From Podospora pseudocomata (Eukaryota; Ascomycota; Sordariomycetes; Sordariales; Podosporaceae), in assembly GCF_035222375.1 (NCBI RefSeq), contig NW_026946365.1, positions 310,001-374,000 of the forward strand: DNA of 64,000 nt, written 5' to 3'. The notes beneath the pieces were generated by a model that was given only the letters and a program-made list of their open reading frames with translations, had not been told where the DNA came from and made no database searches. Positions 42,682-53,968 of this stretch are shown here, in pieces (positions within the stretch are counted from its first letter, which is position 1; each line of letters begins with the position of its first letter). A program made the translations under genes and the position numbers.

Positions 42682-44107
42682 ATGAGCACTGAAGTAAGTT
42701 TTACATCTGTCTATCCTAGCCCTCACCTCCCGCCGTTTCCCCTCACCGGCACAGGCACGAGCACCAGCACTCCCACAGTAAATTCACTACCCCTCCAAAG
42801 ACTACCCTCCCTCTTTTTTTTTCTCCCACTCCCTTTTGCGCCACCCGAGACCCTACCCACCCCTCCCCTTGTCCCTTTGACGGTTGACTCTTCCTTTGAC
42901 CACCAAACCCGACAATCGCCCGCCCCTCCGGAAATTTTAGTTCCGAAGCGACTTGACAACCTACGACTGCGACTCGAGACAAACAGCATCACTAACATCG
43001 TTAGGAACTCTCTCTCCAACGACGTGCCTCGCGCAAATCAGTTGCCTTCACCGACGAGAAGCTTGTAGTCGACGCAGACGGCAGTGTAACCATGGTTGCT
43101 TCCCCGAACGACGATACCAAAGAGACAGCCATGTCGCATACCCCTCGTACGCCGCCTCTCTCCGCCGCTCTCGGTGCCTTTACTGATGCTGCCTCTCAAG
43201 CACCCGCCGCCGCTCCTGCTGAGGATGCTGACGGGCTCGATCTCAGACTCATGAAGAAAAAGAAGAAGGCCAAGGTCGGGACCGCTGAGGGTGACGACGA
43301 AGCCGCCGCCCCCGTTGCCGGCGAGGAGGGCATCGATCTCTTGCTCAAGAAAAAGAAGAAAAAGGTTCCTAAGGACAATGATGACTTCGCCAGGAAGCTC
43401 GAGAAGCTCAACATCGAAGGCAAGGCGGGTGAAGAGGCTGCTCCTGAGTCGGAGGAGCAGGAGGGTGACTGGGAGAAGGGTACCGGCATTTTCAAGCACG
43501 ACGAGACCAGCACCATCAACTACAGCCCACTCCTCTCCAGATTTTTCGCCCTCTTGTCGCAGAAGAACCCCGACCACGCCTCAACCGGCACCCGCTCCTA
43601 CAAGATTCCTCCTCCTCAGTGCTTGCGCGAAGGCAACAAGAAGACCATTTTCGCCAACCTTGCCGAGATTTGTAAGCGCATGAAGCGTGCCGACGAGCAC
43701 GTCACAGCCTACCTCTTTGCTGAGTTGGGTACCAGCGGTTCCGTCGACGGTTCCAGGCGGTTGGTCATCAAGGGTCGCTTCCAACAGAAACAGATTGAGA
43801 ACGTTCTTCGCACGTATATTATAGGTATGTCGTCATGTCTCTGTGGCTCTCTTGTCCGTCGGACGCTAACGCTTCGAAACTAGAATATGTCACCTGTAAG
43901 ACGTGCCGTTCCCCCAATACCGAGCTCTCCAAGGGCGAGAATCGCCTTTAGTATGTTTTCCTGCCCCTGCCGTTCATGCGAGTGGCAGTGCACTAACAAC
44001 CTCTCAGCTTTATTACCTGCAACTCTTGCGGCTCTCGTCGTTCCGTCCAGGCTATCAAGACTGGTTTCTCGGCCCAGGTTGGCAAGAGAAGAAAGAACAA
44101 GGCCTAA
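42682..44107 (+). CDS. SUI3: Translation initiation factor eIF2 subunit beta
   Basis: eIF2-beta binds eIF5 and eIF2B and helps eIF2 carry initiator tRNA to the ribosome. Four exons, 42682-42693, 43005-43824, 43884-43950 and 44008-44107, give 332 residues. The first exon holds only MSTE; a 311-nt intron follows, then [15 protein letters not shown] joins in frame, giving the fungal eIF2-beta N-terminus. Two lysine-rich blocks (MKKKKKAK and [12 protein letters not shown]) are the eIF5-binding K-boxes. Family motifs follow: [10 protein letters not shown]-type [52 protein letters not shown] and [18 protein letters not shown]. Then a C4 zinc ribbon, CKTC then CNSC, and a basic end (KRRKNKA). Yeast eIF2-beta has three K-boxes; here I see two. 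Confidence 0.95.
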
Positions 44108-45665
44108 ACGCCATGATTTCTTTGTACGGCATCGGCTTTTGCTTCGGTCGATTTTTTGGGTCGGGATTCATAAAAGTAACAACGGCGGGGTTTTTTCCTT
44201 TCAATGGGATTCGTATTGCTCGGTAGAGGGAAGCTTTCGGCAGCGCTGTTTCTGGTCGATAGATGCTCTTGTTGCTGGTGTTGTTCGACGCTATTCAACG
44301 TTTGTTGGAGGTAGACTAGTCGACCAAAAACTTCCCCACCCCCATACCCCTTTCTTGCCTTGTGGATATGACGGTTGACGATGGGTATAAGGGGATGGGA
44401 ATGACGATCATGACGACGAACATAAAGACGGGGGAGATGGGGCAAACGGATGACATGCATTCGAATAGTTAGAGGGCAAGGTTGGGTGGTTCATTCGGAC
44501 GCAACTGGTCTAGCATCTTTGTCAACCTAGAATGTGCGTTAATCTAATGCCGAGTATAACGAAGCGAACGGAATATTGAGAGAAGTGGTGCCTGATTTGA
44601 TGGTGTCTTGGTGATGATTCTTGATGAAGCTGCGGGTGGCGGTGTTCTCTGTGCCACCCTTCGAACAGGCGGAAAAAGAAGTGAACGAAAGGGGAGAGAC
44701 GAGAACCTCGAGGAGGGGAGGAAAGACGACGGTTTTGATTGTGTGGTTGTCCTCAATATGTGAGTCATTCTATTGATCTATCTACCCATGCCCCCACTAC
44801 ACTCGGCAACAATGGCGACGCGAAGACAATAAGATGAATGCATTGACCTTCTCTCAGTGAGTAAACAATGGGGATCTCTGCCGGCTACATCGTCACTGTC
44901 TCCTCATCTTTGAACGCACGCTGCGCAGAGAGTACCAGCCACATTACAAACGGTATATACATAGTTCATCCAACAGGGGCTCTTACGGTCAATACAGCTG
45001 GCATCCTTGGCTGTCTCTCTTTCTCTCTCTCTCTTCCGCCTTTATACGCATACAGGACCAGACAGCTTTACTCTGCTCAGTGATCAAATCACGGATTTTG
45101 TCATCAATTTCTTCAGGCATGTATCGAGGCAGGACATGAAAAATCGCGTAGAATAGATAGGTATAGGGTAAAAGTGTAAAACAAGAGAGTAAAAAGGAAA
45201 AAAACAAAATAAAACAAGGAAAACACGAGGTTCCCCTTCTCTCTCAGACCAGAGGGGCAACAGTACAGGCACAATGGTAACGAGACGACGGGAAGAGAGA
45301 CAGGCGGAGCAGGATCAAGAGTTTTTGAACGAATCATGCTTGTTGTTCGTGTGTGTTGTGCTGGTGTTGTTGAAGAGGGGGAGATGATGACGAGTGTTAT
45401 GTCTTGCTTTCCACAAAAAAGATTCCTTGAAATCCCTTTCAACCCATTCTTCCCCATCCCAAGACCCCAAGTCCAGTTCAGCCAACTGGCTCCGGGCTTT
45501 TACCTCCCCAGACCCTCTCCCAGACCCTCTCCATTTCACCCCTTTACACGTATTCCACAGCCCCTCCCCCCTCCCACAACAGTTCCCGCCGATACGCTAA
45601 CAGAAAAAGCCATACAGACATGCTCGAGATGCCATCCTCCAGAGACTACCCCTCTGACCCTATAC
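44108..45665. other. Convergent 3' flanks of eIF2-beta and the PP2C gene
   Basis: Between convergent genes. Contains presumed 3' UTRs, T- and CT-rich runs near 45000-45030 and no gene I can support. Confidence 0.5.
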
Positions 45666-47858
45666 TTAAGCGTCCTTCTTCATCTCCGCCTCGCCGCTAG
45701 GTTTCCCCGCAGCCTCTGGCGTTGGCTCGGGCTTCTTCTCCTGCTCCTTCCCGGCAGCAGCTTCGCCGCCCTCGACTGACGACGCTTTGGACACCTGGCT
45801 TGCGAGATCCTTATCCTCCTCCGAGTTGTCAAACATCTCAGTGTCGTCTGAGTCGGTCAGCACCTCGGTCCCATCACCCAGGAAGATGATGCGGCCCTTG
45901 TAACCACCGATGCCGAAGCTTCTGCCAGCGCCACCACCTTGCTTGTTCTCTTCGACATCATACCCGCTGTCACTATCATCAAAGTTGTGATGCACGCCGG
46001 GGCCGCGGAACTCAGCTAAAATGTGTGAAAAAGCCATGTATTAGTAATGATGTTTTGGTAGAAAAAGTGTGCGGTAGACCAGTGTCAAGAGCGCGCTCGG
46101 TTCCGAAAAGTATGATGATCCATATGAAAAGGGAGACGAGAAGGAGAAAGATACAGGATATGGGGGCAGGTGGTGGTCTTGATGTGGGCGGAGGAAAACA
46201 ACCAGAGCGTGCGCGTTTAAGAAGACGGCGAAGATTCCCTACCATATTCGGGCGGGGCACAAGGACCGTCTCCGTTGGCAACCCGCCGGGCAATCTCCTC
46301 ATACCACTCTTCCTTGGTCCGTCCCCTGAGGAAAGCGACAATGATCATGGTCATGTTGTCGCAGCCGACGCCTCCCGTCTCCGAGTTGGAGGCCAGGCAG
46401 TTGTCCATCATGTTCTCGCAGATCTTGTCCAAATCCTGCTTGGCAGCGATTCCACGCCTGACGAATTCGACAACGGCTTGGGAAGACTGGCAATCCCAGA
46501 TGCCTTGTAAATGGACAAGGTCAGCGAACAGTCCAAGAAACAGGGGATAGAGGGGGAAACTGTACCGTCGCAAGCAAGCACGAGGAACTCATCGTCGTCG
46601 CCTAGGTCATGAACCACAACGTCCGGATAAGCTGTCACGATTTGTTGTTCTGGCGCGAGCTCGGCGCTCTTCTTGAATTCGAAATCACCAATGGCTCTTG
46701 ACAGGGCCAAGTTCCCGTTGACACGGCCAAAGTCGACAAAGCCACCTGCAGCCGTAATTCGCGCCTTTTCGCCTACACATCCGCAACACAATCACCCGGT
46801 TAGCGGACAGGCGCGGCTAGAGAAGAGTGACAGCTGTGTTTTCGGCGCACCTTCGTTCTGTGGTTTGTGGTCAAAAGAAAGGGGCTTCGCCCGGCCCTTT
46901 ACGCCCAAGACGCCTCTCGAGTCACCAGCGTTCGCCTACCGCGGAGAGGCAAAGTCAGCATCAGTGGACCAAAGTGGGGGTGCACAATGAGGGGAATTCT
47001 CCTCAGCAGCACGGGGTCAAACATACAACATAGATCTTGTCTTCCGTAATCAGGCCCACGCAGGCAGTGCAGCCGGACACTTCCTCCTCGTATTTGGGAT
47101 CTGTTCAGGAGGCAGCAACAGGTTAGCGAACTCGTTCCAGAAAGGGCGCCATTTTCTGAGTGATTTGGGGATGTTGAATCACATAGCCTTCCTCCCCTAG
47201 CAAATCTGGACCGTCCAGAACCCCCCGTTTTGTGAGAATAAGAAGACCAGGCTGGCATCATACCGTTGAGAATAGCTCTGTCGGTCGCCAAAAAGCCATC
47301 TTTGAGAGCCTGTTCGTAGTTGCCGGCTTTAAATGTATCCTGCTTCGCAATAATGTTGTGAATGTTGTCGCCCGCAAACAGCGCTACCTTGTCGCCGCCG
47401 TGGCCATCAAAGACGCCAAAGAAGGAGAGTTTCGAGCTGTGGTCCTTGGCAGCCTTAGTGCCAGCGAGCAGGTCGAGTACTGTCGTGTGAGAGTCCTCCA
47501 TGCTGATGCGCCAGCCCTGCATGGCCGACACGCCATAGAGTAGTCGTTCGTCTCCGCCATTCTCTGAAGCCTATAGGCATTATCCCTGCCGCGTTAGCCT
47601 CTGGTTTTTGTATCCAGCGCGAGCAGCTGGAAGACGATATTGGCAAGGAAGGGAGCCATGGGCGCGGGCATGTGAGCACCATGATCGGCCCCTGGCCTGG
47701 GGAGGAGAGCTTGAGGCAGAGAGGGGCAGACGAGCAAAGTGTGTGCGCGCCCGCGATGGCCAGGATGGCAGCACGGACGGCCAAGGGCTGCGACAACCAC
47801 CTCTTCAGGAAAAGGCACATACCTTCTCGACAACAGGCTCAGAAAGTGTCTGGCCCAT
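45666..47858 (-). CDS. PTC2: PP2C-type Ser/Thr phosphatase, Ptc2/Ptc3 class
   Basis: Metal-dependent phosphatase; yeast Ptc2/Ptc3 switch off the Hog1 kinase and the DNA checkpoint kinase Rad53. Seven exons, 47823-47858, 47264-47570, 47027-47100, 46851-46935, 46566-46772, 46243-46503 and 45666-46015, give 439 residues, all frames matching. Start ATG 47858 yields [12 protein letters not shown], the classic N-terminus with a myristoylation-type Gly2. Motifs: [16 protein letters not shown] (metal site), [77 protein letters not shown] and [13 protein letters not shown]. The Asp and Gly residues that bind metals in PP2Cs are present. The C-terminal extension ([11 protein letters not shown] onward) is acidic and then Glu/Lys-rich, disordered. 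Introns range from 62 to 252 nt; the first and last are the longest. Confidence 0.93.
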
Positions 47859-49278
47859 GATGACGCGGTGGTGATATGGAATTCGGCAGCAGCGCGGCTA
47901 CCGGTGGTCGGTGGGGGGAGGGGTTTTGGTCGGCGAGATTGGGCAGAAGGGTGAAGGGGGAAGGGAGAGCAGGCGACACAGTCAGTTTAACGACAAGTTG
48001 ATTTTGGGCTGGACCGAGCTCGTGGGGTGGGCGATGCTGATACCGATGACGTTGATGTCGGAGATGGGAATCAAGAAAAAAAAGGGAGCCGCGAAAAAGG
48101 ACGTCGGTGAGGTGGTGTAATGCGGTATCCCGTAGTCGCCAGGCGCTTCGTGTTATTTTTTTTTCCGTTAAGTGTTCAGGTCAGGTCAGGTCCCTTTCTT
48201 TGGCACAGTCCCAGGTCGCTGGGCGGGTTTGGCGGGTTTGCGTCCTGCTGGGTGGCGCACGGAGCAAATTTGTGGTGGAGCGGGGTTGTTGTTGGGCGGG
48301 AGCCGGCCGTGCCTGGAAGAGACAGCAGCAGAGAGACGTCTATCTTTTGTGGTGTGGCAATTGTGCAACAGCTAGGCGGCTAGCTGATGAATGACAAGCA
48401 GAGTAGAGAGACTACACTATCTTCCATATGTTATCAACAATCTGGACTACATAGACCACGAGTAGAGACAAGTGCGAGATTAAACACTACATACAAGAGA
48501 GAGGCGTCTCAGAAACAAAGGACAAGGATCTGCTGCACCCAGACACATGGGCACATCCACTTCCAGATAACAACCTTATCACCACTCGCAAGGCAGAAAG
48601 CTGTGATGCTATTCAGACTGCCTGCCCTCCCTGGCTAAAGGATGTCGCGTGTGGGGTAGCTCTTTCTATCAGTCACAGCCTTGACAGCTCTACCCAGACA
48701 GTCATAGGTAGATAGGTGTAGCTAAGGTGCCTGGAACATCCATCTCATGAGCACGCCTTGAGATATCAGGTCAACCACCTCAGCCCTCACTCAGCTCATC
48801 ATCATGCGAAACGCAAGAGAAGGCCGTTCCTGAGTCGACGGCTGACGGTCTGGCCTCTCTCCAGTCACGCTCGCAGTGGACTCCTGCCGATACCAGACCT
48901 CACAGTGCGCAAAAATAGGACTGCGAGGCAATGAGGAGACCGTGGGCTGCTAAAAAGGGAAGCGGGGGTTGGGGGGACTCTCCACTGTGCCAATTCCTAC
49001 CCCTGCGGCTGCCTGGAGTGCCTGCCTGGTCCGTCCGCACTTTCTGTTAAGGCTCAGGAGCACAAGATTTCAGCGTCACGAGAGGCTGCGTATTTTACCG
49101 TATTGACTTCCTTGGCGTTTTACACCCATGACGACATTTGTGTGCTTTGAGTAACAGTTTTAAAGCACATACTGTGCAACATCCCCCATCATTTGGATCT
49201 TTGAGGTCAAAGAAGAATTCAATTCTGGGTATTTGGCTAGGTAAACGAAAAACCAAAGATATTAGAAAGATATTCCAA
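47859..49278. other. PP2C upstream region and Axl2-like gene 3' flank
   Basis: No gene. Contains a CAGGT repeat (48178-48190, AGGTCAGGTCAGGT) in the PP2C upstream region and AT-rich 3' sequence near 49080-49278. Confidence 0.5.
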
Positions 49279-52275
49279 TCAAATATACACCGCAAAGTCT
49301 GACTCCTCCCCTCTACTCTTGCCCGACATTAACGATACCCCTTTCCACTCACTACGCCCAGGCAGTCCAGACTGGTCCCGTTGGAATCCTCTCTTGTAAC
49401 CTACTGCAGCACTTATGTTGGACGGCTGTGTCCTCGATGACGTCGGCTGCTGCTCCCGTTTCTCATTTCCAGCAGGAGTGGAAGCGTCTCCTGGTCCTAT
49501 CGACACGGGCGACGGCGAGTCGATCCCGGCATCCCAGTCTTTGATAAATGGTGAGTTTTGCAACACGGCCCAGTTAGACGGTGTGCCCATATCCTTCTTG
49601 GCCGTTTCCCTCTGTGGCGTGTCCATGCTCACGACTGTCTCATCCACCCACTCGTCGTTTGTATTTGTAGAAATTGATTGCCATGTGGCCGACGGGTGGA
49701 AAGGTGAGTTCTTGACCAGATCATCATAGGAGAGACCCAGGAAGTCGTCGGGTGACTCTCGCCAGTCGGGTAGAGGGGGTAGAGAGATGTCTTTTTGAGA
49801 GGCGACGCTTGGAGCACCAGGTCCCCCAGGGGTTGTTGGCAGCGCATTCATGGGAATACTCATCCCACTCTGGCCTTGACTGAGGATCATGCCTTCCAGA
49901 CTCGCATCGGTAGGCCCCCTCCTGGTTACTGGCCGAGCCAGTGGAACTGCCCCAAGAAGTCTTGCACGAGGAGGCGGTGTTATCTCAGACGCCATCCCCG
50001 CATCGGCATACCCTAGGCCGATAGACTGCCCTGTTCTCTTGTAGGCAAATGTATCGACCGTCGACGTACTCGGTTGCTTGCTATGTGTCCTTGAGCCCCA
50101 GCGGAGCTTGGAGCTGCGGCTCCTCGAGTTGTTTCCCCTGAACCACGGCCACATGAATCTCCTCGCGATTTCCGGCGGTCCGTAATGTGCCAGTTTCGAT
50201 TCTGCTCGAAGCGGGAACGTCTCTGGGTCGGATCCTGCCGAGGAAGAACGAGACCGAGGACTTGCCATCGCATGAGGTTGATATGGCGAGTTTGGAGAAT
50301 CATTGTACCTCGACCTGGGCGTCCCTTGAACGCTGGGAATGTTGATCTCAATCCCGTCCCGGAAAGATCCTGTTGTCTTGTTCCCAAGCAGCCCGGCTGT
50401 ACGTGCATCCATCTCGCCCGCCTCGTCGTTAACACTTCTCTCGGAAATAGACGCCAGAGAGCTCCCGAGCCGCATGGCACCAAAACTTCCGCCCCCTAAG
50501 AAAGGTATCCGTCCGCCACGGGCACCCCCGTGCTTGGACCGGACGCTCGGGGGGAGTAACTTGACGGTAGCCAGGGATGTAGGCGCGCCCCCCTTGGTCA
50601 AAAACGAGCTGCGTGACTCGACGTACATCTTATTTTCTGGCGTAAACACATCGCCGACAGTGAAGCTTCTGTCAAAGTTGTGACTGATATCGGGGAGAGA
50701 TGGCGCGGTGTTGGGTCCATTAGACGTAATCACAAAAGACCCCGGTAGAGGCCCTGAGATATCGCGAGTGGTAAGCCGTGGCCTTTGCTTCGCTTTTTGT
50801 CTTCGGTAGCACCAGAACACGGCGAATGCCACGACAAAGGCGGATAAAATTGTTGGCAAAAGTATCCCCAACAACACCACATTGACCTTCCCGCTTGGAG
50901 CAGCATCTCCCCCGACTGGGAGAACACCACCGAGAGGCGTTGAATCTGCATCTGAGAGCGTATCGGAGTTAGGTGTAGAGTGTGCTGCCGCTCGAATGAG
51001 TAGTTTCATGGACAGCTTGTCAGACTTGTTGGATGATCTCGATTGCGCCGAGACCTCCAGCGCAGCAATGGTGTCTTTGGAGACAGAGGGAGGGTGTCCA
51101 GACAGGGTCTTTCGGCCGGCGTCGAACCGGATCCAGGATGCTGAGTCGCCCTGCGAAACTGAAATCTCGATGTCGTCTGGATTGACCAGATGGGGCCGGA
51201 AATCAAAGGAAAAATGTTGGCCAGGGGTGGCTGTCAAGATCGGTAAACTTCCTTTGAAGACACCAGCCGCCTTCGTGGCCTGGCTTTCCACGTCCACCAG
51301 CATGGTGATGTTGAGAGTATCGGAGAAATTGTCCTGGAATGTTATGGTGAAATTGGTCGATGTGGACTTTTCCGTAGGGGTGCCCGTAATATCCCAGCTG
51401 TCTTTGTTGACAGATAGCCAAGCAGGCATGTCGGAACTTGTGTTGAGTGTGACCTCGCCAGTACTGGGTGGCTTCCCGTCGAGTTTGACGATATCCTTCA
51501 GCTTGGTGTAAGATACAGGTTTCCCCGGGACGGCAGTCAAGATGATGGTCGTTTCCTCTGCAGAGATTTGATGAACTCCCACCACGAGATCGAATTGCAA
51601 CGCGGCACCTGCGAAACCTGCCACATCGCTAGCAACCAAGTGGAAAGCGAAGCGCTGTGGCGGTTGTATCAAAGAGTCAAGTGGAGGCGTTCGTCCGGAG
51701 AAGGACAGTTTGTCTTGATCGAATGAAACCCAGGCCGGGAGCGGTGTATTGTCAGCCATGACAGCGTAGTAGCCTAGGCGACTGTTCGAGACACTTGTAA
51801 ACGTCTTCTGGTCCAAGGCGAAGGAGAATGGCGCGTCTGGGCCAGACAGAATCGAGTATGGGCTGGAAAATATGCCAAAGTTTGGTATTTGTTGCTCCAG
51901 AGGGATCTCGACATTGGGTCCTCGATTTCTTGACACAACAAGCGTAGCTTCATGTGTTGTTGAGCCGGTCTGGTCTGTTGCCACCAAGTTTACTGGAACT
52001 CCCACCACCTCGCCCGGGGCGACATCTCCTTCACCTGGCGTGCCAAAAAGACGCCGGTTGCTGCTGTCGATCGAGAGCCATCGGGGGGCATTGGCCAGCG
52101 TGTACGTGAGGGGGAAGCTCGAGGTGAAGGTCGAGGGCGAGAAGACAAACGCGAAGGGCTGGCCGATCTGAGCAACCGGGGGCACCTGGGAGTTGATGGG
52201 GAAGGAGACGGTAGGGACGGCCGCTACGAGGTCTGCGAGGAGTATTGATATCCAGGCCGCAAGCTGAGGCCTCAT
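49279..52275 (-). CDS. AXL2: Axl2-like cadherin-type cell-polarity membrane protein
   Basis: Axl2 marks the axial budding site in yeast and acts in polarity and septation in filamentous fungi. A single exon of 998 residues from ATG 52275. Residues 1-22 form a signal peptide (ISILLADLVAAV). About residues 23-430 hold tandem cadherin-like (CADG) repeats, with signs such as PTVSFPINSQVPPVAQIGQPF, WLSIDSSNRRLFGTP and PAWVSFDQDKLSFSGRTPP and PAWLSVNKDSWDITGTPTE. A single membrane segment lies near residues 463-486 (VVLLGILLPTILSAFVVAF) followed by WCYRRQ. The cytoplasmic tail of about 510 residues is Ser/Pro-rich and disordered, with PPRARLL and many phosphorylatable serines. Many Asn-x-Ser/Thr sites sit outside. 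Overall order matches Axl2, though sequence identity outside the repeats is typically low. Confidence 0.85.
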   Translation of the reverse strand: MRPQLAAWISILLADLVAAVPTVSFPINSQVPPVAQIGQPFAFVFSPSTFTSSFPLTYTLANAPRWLSIDSSNRRLFGTPGEGDVAPGEVVGVPVNLVATDQTGSTTHEATLVVSRNRGPNVEIPLEQQIPNFGIFSSPYSILSGPDAPFSFALDQKTFTSVSNSRLGYYAVMADNTPLPAWVSFDQDKLSFSGRTPPLDSLIQPPQRFAFHLVASDVAGFAGAALQFDLVVGVHQISAEETTIILTAVPGKPVSYTKLKDIVKLDGKPPSTGEVTLNTSSDMPAWLSVNKDSWDITGTPTEKSTSTNFTITFQDNFSDTLNITMLVDVESQATKAAGVFKGSLPILTATPGQHFSFDFRPHLVNPDDIEISVSQGDSASWIRFDAGRKTLSGHPPSVSKDTIAALEVSAQSRSSNKSDKLSMKLLIRAAAHSTPNSDTLSDADSTPLGGVLPVGGDAAPSGKVNVVLLGILLPTILSAFVVAFAVFWCYRRQKAKQRPRLTTRDISGPLPGSFVITSNGPNTAPSLPDISHNFDRSFTVGDVFTPENKMYVESRSSFLTKGGAPTSLATVKLLPPSVRSKHGGARGGRIPFLGGGSFGAMRLGSSLASISERSVNDEAGEMDARTAGLLGNKTTGSFRDGIEINIPSVQGTPRSRYNDSPNSPYQPHAMASPRSRSSSAGSDPETFPLRAESKLAHYGPPEIARRFMWPWFRGNNSRSRSSKLRWGSRTHSKQPSTSTVDTFAYKRTGQSIGLGYADAGMASEITPPPRARLLGAVPLARPVTRRGPTDASLEGMILSQGQSGMSIPMNALPTTPGGPGAPSVASQKDISLPPLPDWRESPDDFLGLSYDDLVKNSPFHPSATWQSISTNTNDEWVDETVVSMDTPQRETAKKDMGTPSNWAVLQNSPFIKDWDAGIDSPSPVSIGPGDASTPAGNEKREQQPTSSRTQPSNISAAVGYKRGFQRDQSGLPGRSEWKGVSLMSGKSRGEESDFAVYI

Positions 52276-53049
52276 GATGGCGACGGCAGACAAGTTGCTG
52301 CTGCGGGTGAGAGTAATAGCAGCATGCAGGTGCGCTGAATACGTGGTGGTATAGATAAGCAAAGACCAGAAAAGACAGCAGTTGCAGAATGCCTAGATGC
52401 AAGAGAGAAAGGAAGTGTTGTTCATGTCGAAGAGGTGGTGGCTGTCATCTGGGACTTCAATCTTCAACTACGGAGGCTACCCCTTGCTTTCACTGTGATG
52501 AGAATGAGAATTACACCCGTTACTAGGGGGCGCAGTGAGCCTACAGACTGTCCCTAAATTCTTAAGAATGGATAGTGCTAGATTAAATTGAACAGAGGGG
52601 AATGTCGAGTCCATTTTGCTGGGCTGGACGTTGAAACAAGGGGTTGGATGACGGGAAAACATTCCAGCGTGGAGGTCTTCGCGAAGGCAGGGAGAGACAG
52701 GCGCGTGGTGAGGACTACTCGACGTGTACGTACGCGACGACCCGGGTATCGGCACCCTTAAAGATGAGATGAGGTTGAGAATGGGGTCCATGGCCGGGCA
52801 GGCAAGCCAGATTATCATCTTGATATCAGATAAGGAGAGATCAGCCGCCAAGCTTCGTGGATGTAGCGTGCCAGGGGACGTTGCTCACGCAAAGTGGGCG
52901 GCGGTTGCAACCCAACCCCAACCATAAAAAAATGCCGAAAAAACGGCGCTGAGACCCCTTCTCCAACCCCGCCATAATTCACATCACCAGCAAAATACAC
53001 AAAAAACATCATTTTGATATTCGGCCTTTTCCGCACCAATTCGCCCAGC
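52276..53049. other. Divergent promoter region, Axl2-like and EFM6 genes
   Basis: 774 bases between two head-to-head genes. No gene or strong motif is seen. The in-frame open stretch upstream of the Axl2-like ATG (52276-52362) does not extend the signal peptide sensibly. Confidence 0.45.
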
Positions 53050-53968
53050 ATGAACGGCCGATCAAGGTCATCGTCGCCTGAAATCTCACCGCTGGACTTT
53101 GGAGAGGATTTGGCTCCTCTGCCCGTCTACAAGGCCGCAGCCACCACGGCCTTGGACTTCTCAGGCCTCTTGGATGAGCCATTGAAGCTTCATGAGGATC
53201 TATCTTCGGGTTGTGGAGGACAGCTTTGGCCTGCGGGGATGGTGCTCGCCAAACATATGCTGCACTATCATCGGGATATGCTGCAGACCTCCAGAGTGTT
53301 TGTGCCCTCAGACGCTGCATGAAGATCTTTTTGATGCCGGGAAGTTTCCCAGCTTTGGGACGGTTATGAACTGACAGACATCTCCAACTTTTCCAGTCTC
53401 GAGCTCGGTGCTGGCGGCGGTATTGTCGGACTCACGATTGCAAAGGGCTGCAGGATAGACCAGCCCCTCTACATTACCGACATGATAGACATGGAGCCTC
53501 TCATGCAACACAACATTGCTCTGAACGAGCTGGACGACCGGGTCAGAGGCCGCATCCTCAACTGGTAAGTTCTTGCTGTGTGACTCCCCGGTTTTATTGC
53601 GTGACATTTGTTGGGTAGCTGGCGGTTGGCTGCGTTGTTGTATGGGAGTTTGTTCTGACGGCGAATGGGGACAACTCAGGGGCGAACCTCTCTCACAGGA
53701 AATTATCGACTTTAAGCCAGATACCATCCTCGCGGCCGACTGCGTCTACTTTGAGCCGGCCTTTCCCTTGCTTCTGCAGACGCTGAAAGATCTGCTGACG
53801 TTGAACCCTTCGGCCATCGTGTTTTTCTGTTTTAAGAAGAGACGGCGGGCTGATATGCAGTTCCTCAAGTCTGCCAGGAGAGCCTTTCGAGTGACTGAGC
53901 TCGAGGATGAAGACCGGCCCGTTTTCACCAGAGAGGGCTTGTTTCTGTATACCATCACAGCGAAATAA
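53050..53968 (+). CDS. EFM6: Efm6-like protein-lysine methyltransferase
   Basis: Yeast Efm6 methylates elongation factor 1A; the family is Methyltransf_16 (METTL21-like). Three exons, 53050-53297, 53397-53564 and 53680-53968, give 234 residues. The N-terminal block is GQLWPAGMVLAKHMLHYHRD; after the first intron comes VLELGAGGGIVGLTIAKG, the SAM-binding glycine motif, then ITDMIDMEPLMQHNIALNE and a post-I acidic site; the third exon gives TILAADCVYFEPAFPLLLQT, the family (D/E)xxY-type loop. It ends FFCFKKRRRADMQFLKSARR. The first intron uses a GTTTGT donor, chosen because the preceding bases restore VLELGAGGG. Introns are 99 and 115 nt. Ordinary GTAAGT is used at the second donor. Substrate here is inferred. 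Confidence 0.88.
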
